Positions 6,641-9,744 of a stretch of DNA of 9,744 bases are shown here, one piece after another (within the stretch, counting starts at the first letter, position 1; the number at the start of each line of letters is the position of its first letter). The stretch covers positions 1 to 9,744 of the forward strand of contig JAISRJ010000199.1 in the NCBI GenBank assembly GCA_031273705.1. Reading direction: 5' to 3'. The notes under the pieces were generated by a model that was not told the origin of the DNA, did not search any database, and saw nothing but the letters and a program-made list of their open reading frames with translations. The stretch comes from Clostridiales bacterium. GTDB taxonomy: Bacteria; Bacillota; Clostridia; Lachnospirales; WQUN01. The translations under genes and the position numbers were made by a program.

Positions 6641-8332
6641 TTACTTAGAATTAAACCTATCTAAAGCGGCCTGCTGAATTTCCATGCAGCGCTCTATACC
6701 CATAGACTTTAATTGCTCCACATATTGATCGTAATTTTCCAGTGATTCCTGACCGGTGATGAACTTAACAACCATCTCTCGCGTATATGTCTGTATATCA
6801 GTATAAATCTGCGCGTGTTCCGTGCCCTCTTCGGTCGAAAGGGTTATCGGCGGCAGCATCCAATCTCCGTCGGCATTGGACATCCAAATCGGTTGAGCGT
6901 TAAGATTTACGTCGGGCTGACCGGCATACTCACGATCCCAGTGGTACGCAACCGCGCCGCCGTGCTTGGCATAGTAGTTGTAAGCCTCGGAGAAACTCAA
7001 ACCGTCCGGGTTGGCGTAAATTAATTCGTTAAACGCGGGCTTGCCGTCCGACCCTATTTCCATAGAGACGCCTTCGACACCGTAAGCGGCTAAAATATCG
7101 CCTTCAGGGCTATATCCGTAATCGATCCATTTTACAATCTTCTCGGGATCGCTGGCGGCGCTGGTAAGCGCCCAACTAACCATACCTGTGGTAGTGTTGG
7201 TCTGGCGCACGTGAAGCTGCTCCCCGGCTGTCTTGGAAGGAGCCGCCACGGCTATTAATTCATATCCTTCTTCGGTAGCCATGTCATAGTTAGACGAGAT
7301 AACATGGTACATTTCCCAGAAAGCCCCGGCTTTTCCGGTTGTTGTATAGTCCTTGGCCGGTGTGAAATCCTCTTTGGAAGCAAAATCCTGATCGATAAGC
7401 CCTTCTGTAAACCACTGATTCATCATTTGAACGTATTCTCGGTGTCCTTCTTCCAAAGGCGCGTAGTGGATCACATTGTCTATCTGGAAATATTCGGCGC
7501 TGTTAGCGAATCCATATCCGCCGTGGAAAATATCCAGCGGCACATAGCCGTAGTTTTGCAACATCATAGGGGCGATTGCGCCTTTTTCTTCTTTAAAAGC
7601 GGTAAGCATTGTATGCCAGTCGTCGAAAGTAACCGGAACTTCCATGTTTAAGCTATCTAACCAGTCTTTTCGGACTACCATGCCCATCCACGGCGGTTGA
7701 GGCCCGTCAACGGATATTGAATAGAAAGCGGCATAGTTGCCTTCGTTGGTAGAAGCTTCCTTTTGTGTTATAGGAATTGTTTCCAGAAAATACTTGTAGT
7801 TAGGAGCCGAAGATTCGATAAGATCGTTAAGGCGCAGAATAACGCCGTCCGCTATACCTTTATCCAGCCCGCCGGGATATGTTAAGCCGGGTTGCAGCTC
7901 TACGATATCCGGATACTGACCGGAGTTAATTAGCAAATTGAAAGCGTTAAGTTCTTCACCAAGGGCAGGATGAGTAAATTCAACCGAAACGCCGGTTCTC
8001 TTTTCTAACTCCTGATAATAATAACTTTCGTTTAGGTTGGTCATTGTCTTTTGAATGCCGGCGCTGGTAGGCGCCCATATGTGAATTGTAAATGGTTCTG
8101 AAACCAAGGGCAACTCATAGTCAACGCGCTCTATCGAACCCGAGGCGACTTCCGTTGGCGCGCCAGCGGTTTCATCACCGATAGGAGCTTCGGTAGCTGT
8201 TGTTTCAGATTCAGGCGCCGCTGTGCCTTCTTCCGCGCCACCGCCGCCGCAGCCCGGTAAGATTAGGGCTACAGATAATATGACCGCCAAGGGCAGTATC
8301 ATAAGTTTGGATTTTTTAGAAATTTTCACCAT
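6641..8332 (-). CDS. Extracellular solute-binding lipoprotein of a CUT1 carbohydrate importer (LplA/YtcQ-like)
   Basis: The 563-residue protein has a lipoprotein signal: basic start MVKISKKSK, hydrophobic core 10-25, and a lipobox-like LPGC with C28 as the lipidated residue (Pro at -2 is slightly unusual). A flexible Gly/Ala/Glu/Thr linker runs from 29 to about 65. The rest is a large two-lobed binding domain whose length, IHIWAPTSAG opening and C-terminal helix (YVEQLKSMGIERCMEIQQAALDRF) match the LplA/YtcQ class that pairs with LplB/YtcP permeases. It sits outside the membrane and delivers a sugar to the two permeases encoded downstream. The ATG at 8332 has a strong GGAGGT (8344-8339) 6 nt upstream. 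The 88-nt gap to the oxidoreductase gene upstream shows neither a convincing promoter nor a terminator; the best match, TTGTAA then TACTAA 18 nt on, is poor. Confidence 0.93.
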   Translation of the reverse strand: MVKISKKSKLMILPLAVILSVALILPGCGGGGAEEGTAAPESETTATEAPIGDETAGAPTEVASGSIERVDYELPLVSEPFTIHIWAPTSAGIQKTMTNLNESYYYQELEKRTGVSVEFTHPALGEELNAFNLLINSGQYPDIVELQPGLTYPGGLDKGIADGVILRLNDLIESSAPNYKYFLETIPITQKEASTNEGNYAAFYSISVDGPQPPWMGMVVRKDWLDSLNMEVPVTFDDWHTMLTAFKEEKGAIAPMMLQNYGYVPLDIFHGGYGFANSAEYFQIDNVIHYAPLEEGHREYVQMMNQWFTEGLIDQDFASKEDFTPAKDYTTTGKAGAFWEMYHVISSNYDMATEEGYELIAVAAPSKTAGEQLHVRQTNTTTGMVSWALTSAASDPEKIVKWIDYGYSPEGDILAAYGVEGVSMEIGSDGKPAFNELIYANPDGLSFSEAYNYYAKHGGAVAYHWDREYAGQPDVNLNAQPIWMSNADGDWMLPPITLSTEEGTEHAQIYTDIQTYTREMVVKFITGQESLENYDQYVEQLKSMGIERCMEIQQAALDRFNSK

Positions 8333-8420
8333 GGATAGACCTCCAAATAAAATAATTACGCCTTGTTAGTATTCTCAAGTTTTTAATGTTTACAAATGAT
8401 AATACTTACATTTATTGCAT

Positions 8421-9059
8421 TTACTGAGCGGTATTTTCCGAGACCGCTGTAAATCGTTTGCCCAAAAATTGCTTGTTCGCAATTTCGTCAACCATAGCGA
8501 TAGCGTAATCCGCGTAGCTTAGATAACTTTCGCCGGCTTTGTTATTGATAACATAATCCGTACCCAACGTATAACGCCCCGTGCGCGGTCCGTTTGCGTC
8601 AAAGAACCCCGCTGGGCTGAAAAACGTCCAATTGGCTTTGCTTTTCTTTATCTCGTTAAAGGCCAGCAGTGTGTTGTAAGGAATTGGTTTCCATTCTTCC
8701 GGAATGGTCTCCAGCAGTTGATGTTCTTTGCTGTAGTCGGTATAAAGGCTTGCGGCGCCGCCTACGAATATAATGCGCACGGATGGAACCTGCTCAAAAA
8801 CTTTTATCAAGTGAGCGAAAGCGGTCTGAATGGATTCGGCCTGATCCGGCGGAGCGCCATATGCGCATACAACAGCGTCAAAGTCTTCAACATCGCCAGG
8901 CGTCAAATCGTACAAATCCTTTTCTACAACAGCGTATTTATCTGTATTTACCTTTTGCTTGTCGCGCACGATTGCCGTTACGTCCATGCCTCTGTCAAAG
9001 GCCTCTTTAGCGATAAGCGAACCTGCCTTTCCTGTCGCGCTGATAATTCCTACTTTCAA
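8421..9059 (-). CDS. NAD(P)-binding oxidoreductase, NmrA/atypical SDR family
   Basis: The 212-residue single-domain Rossmann protein begins KVGIISATGKAGS, where the family's GxxGxxG nucleotide loop is SxxGxxG (Ser7 for the usual first Gly). R32 in TAIVRD favours NADPH. DAVVCAYGAPPD (about 60-71) and RIIFVGGAASLY (about 94-105) are the usual strand-4 and strand-5 segments, and TFFSPAGFF is the substrate-side loop. Such small proteins are annotated as NAD(P)H-binding, flavin-reductase or biliverdin-reductase-like; the real substrate is unknown. The TTG start at 9059 has a perfect GGAGGT (9071-9066) 6 nt upstream. It has its own promoter and is divergent from an HxlR-type regulator, a pairing common for thiol- or quinone-stress genes. 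No terminator is seen after it, so transcripts may continue into the binding-protein operon. Confidence 0.88.
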   Translation of the reverse strand: MKVGIISATGKAGSLIAKEAFDRGMDVTAIVRDKQKVNTDKYAVVEKDLYDLTPGDVEDFDAVVCAYGAPPDQAESIQTAFAHLIKVFEQVPSVRIIFVGGAASLYTDYSKEHQLLETIPEEWKPIPYNTLLAFNEIKKSKANWTFFSPAGFFDANGPRTGRYTLGTDYVINNKAGESYLSYADYAIAMVDEIANKQFLGKRFTAVSENTAQ

Positions 9060-9095
9060 AATATTACCTCCAATATGTTATTTTTAATAATAATT

Positions 9096-9124
9096 ATTAT
9101 ACCACTTTGAATTTAGATATACAA
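9096..9124 (-). promoter_or_regulatory. Promoter of the oxidoreductase gene
   Basis: On the minus strand, TTGTAT (9124-9119) is followed after 17 nt by a perfect TATAAT (9101-9096), with an extended TG one base before it. Transcription would start about 30 nt before the TTG start codon. An operator-like element begins 2 bp beyond the -35 box. Confidence 0.75.
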
Positions 9125-9126
9125 TA

Positions 9127-9152
9127 TAGTAGAATATTTTATGCTGTTACGA
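9127..9152. promoter_or_regulatory. Operator-like element 1 of the HxlR/oxidoreductase intergenic region
   Basis: TAGTA at 9127 and TGTTAC at 9145-9150 flank 13 AT-rich bases, forming an imperfect inverted repeat (TAGTA...TTACgA). It lies 2 bp from the oxidoreductase -35 box. It resembles element 2 at 9160-9186 in both end motifs and spacing. HxlR-family dimers are known to bind AT-rich inverted repeats near their own and their target promoters, so this is a candidate binding site. Confidence 0.45.
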
Positions 9153-9159
9153 TTTATTT

Positions 9160-9186
9160 TAGTAAGTATATTTTTTGATGTTACTA
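9160..9186. promoter_or_regulatory. Operator-like element 2 of the HxlR/oxidoreductase intergenic region
   Basis: TAGTAA (9160-9165) and TTACTA (9181-9186) are a perfect 6-bp inverted repeat around a 15-nt AT-rich centre. The element ends 9 bp before the -35 box of the HxlR gene. It is the better-matched partner of element 1, with the TGTTAC motifs 34 bp apart. Confidence 0.5.
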
Positions 9187-9195
9187 TTATAATTG

Positions 9196-9225
9196 TTGTG
9201 ATATACCGAAAGAGTATGTTATAAT
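9196..9225 (+). promoter_or_regulatory. Promoter of the HxlR-family regulator
   Basis: TTGTGA (9196-9201) and a perfect TATAAT (9220-9225) are 18 nt apart, with an extended TGT before the -10 box. The leader would be about 30 nt and includes the GGGGGG ribosome binding site at 9248-9253. Confidence 0.75.
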
Positions 9226-9260
9226 AACTCTTGCTGATGAAATTAACGGGGGGTATTTGA

Positions 9261-9629
9261 TTGAACGAAGTAGTTAATGATTTATCTGATTTGTTTGGTA
9301 TATGCCCGTATGTCACCACACAAAAAATACTTACAGGAAAGTGGAAACTTATTATTTTGTTTTTGCTGAGTGAAAGGACGATGAGGTTTAACGAGCTATC
9401 TAAGCGAATGCCGGGTGTTACGCAGGCGACTCTTACATCGCATTTGCGGGATCTCCAAAAATACGGAATGATAGAACGGCATGTTTATCCAGAAGTGCCG
9501 GCGAGAGTGGAATATTTGATGACGGGTTTGGGCAGGGAATTTACTAACGTGTTGGACGCTGTGAATAGTTTTGGGAGGGCATACATAAGCAAGCAAGGTT
9601 TTATAGTTGAAAATCCGCTGGCGGAATAA
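9261..9629 (+). CDS. HxlR-family transcriptional regulator with a single conserved cysteine
   Basis: The 122-residue protein is a winged helix-turn-helix of the HxlR type. CPYVTTQKILTGKWKLIILFLL (15-36) is the family signature helix, RFNELSKRMPGVTQATLTSHLRDLQKYGMIER (about 42-73) the recognition HTH, and PARVEYLMTGLGREF (about 79-93) the wing and start of the dimer helix. C15 is the only cysteine and sits where HxlR thiol sensors of the YodB/HypR kind carry their redox-active residue. A one-cysteine switch sensing quinones, aldehydes or disulfide stress is therefore plausible. The TTG start at 9261 follows an in-frame TGA directly and has GGGGGG 7 nt upstream, so no longer form is possible. 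It is divergent from the oxidoreductase, its likely target, and probably regulates itself through the two elements between them. Confidence 0.9.
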   Translation: MNEVVNDLSDLFGICPYVTTQKILTGKWKLIILFLLSERTMRFNELSKRMPGVTQATLTSHLRDLQKYGMIERHVYPEVPARVEYLMTGLGREFTNVLDAVNSFGRAYISKQGFIVENPLAE

Positions 9630-9642
9630 GTGATATGGCCTG

Positions 9643-9663
9643 CCCTCCGCCCCCGGCGGCGGG
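9643..9663 (+). terminator. GC-rich hairpin after the HxlR gene, weak terminator candidate
   Basis: CCCTCCGCC and GGCGGCGGG pair around a CCC loop with one mismatch, 14 nt after the regulator's stop. The following bases (TTCGCGC) are not a T run, so this is not a clean intrinsic terminator. It might instead be a degenerate copy of a GC-rich palindrome. Confidence 0.3.
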
Positions 9664-9744
9664 TTCGCGCAAAGACCATAACAAAGAGCCCAATAATAAA
9701 ATTTGGTTTTAAAATTTACAAAAAATTTTAAAATGAATAAAAAA
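9664..9744. other. Non-coding AT-rich tail with an 11-bp inverted repeat
   Basis: No supported frame is present in this short stretch. TTTTAAAATTT (9707-9717) and AAATTTTAAAA (9723-9733) form an 11-bp A/T-only inverted repeat with a 5-nt loop. It could be a weak hairpin but is easily chance in such sequence. Confidence 0.3.

Noticed and set aside
9113..9319. Minus-strand frame of 68 codons across the divergent intergenic region
   Set aside because: It overlaps both promoters and the start of the HxlR gene and has no RBS or recognisable protein character.
9396..9679. Minus-strand frames opposite the HxlR gene
   Set aside because: They are antisense to a clear HTH protein and show no family features.

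Overview
The window looks like chromosome from a low-to-moderate GC Gram-positive bacterium (Bacillota, probably Clostridia-like). The reasons are strong AGGAGG-type ribosome binding sites, several TTG/GTG starts, a lipoprotein solute-binding protein with a long Ala/Glu/Thr/Gly linker, LplB/YtcP-type sugar permeases and an HxlR-family regulator. No species can be named from sequence alone.

Layout. (1) Positions 1-960 are strikingly AT-rich: 301-360 holds 9 G/C of 60, against 27 of 60 at 3001-3060 in the operon. Read leftward, this part holds a promoter, a small secreted tyrosine-rich protein whose start region carries a perfect 13-bp tandem duplication, a 34-bp perfectly palindromic terminator, and the 5' part of a single-pass membrane protein that runs off the window edge. 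(2) Positions 1042-8332 are one leftward carbohydrate operon: lipoprotein solute-binding protein, two CUT1-type ABC permeases, then two tandem paralogous intracellular glycoside hydrolases of the GH63 / MGH1-like (alpha/alpha)6 clan. A hairpin follows the last gene. No ABC ATPase and no sugar regulator is encoded here. (3) Positions 8421-9629 hold a divergent pair: a leftward NAD(P)-binding oxidoreductase (NmrA/SDR-like) and a rightward HxlR-family regulator with a single cysteine. The 200-bp gap between them has two good promoters and two related operator-like elements, one beside each -35 box. (4) Positions 9630-9744 are non-coding.

How it fits together. The importer probably captures an oligosaccharide or glycoside at the membrane and the two leaderless hydrolases cleave it in the cytoplasm; the substrate cannot be told from sequence. 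The HxlR/oxidoreductase pair looks like a small redox- or electrophile-responsive unit. No terminator is visible between the oxidoreductase and the transporter operon, so read-through is possible.

Main points for a second look: the 13-bp duplication that puts a frame-shifted short ORF ahead of the secreted protein; the first hydrolase, whose homologous N-terminus extends at least 36 codons upstream of its only canonical start; a GC-rich palindrome inserted between the solute-binding protein and the permeases; and the paired operator-like elements of the HxlR locus.
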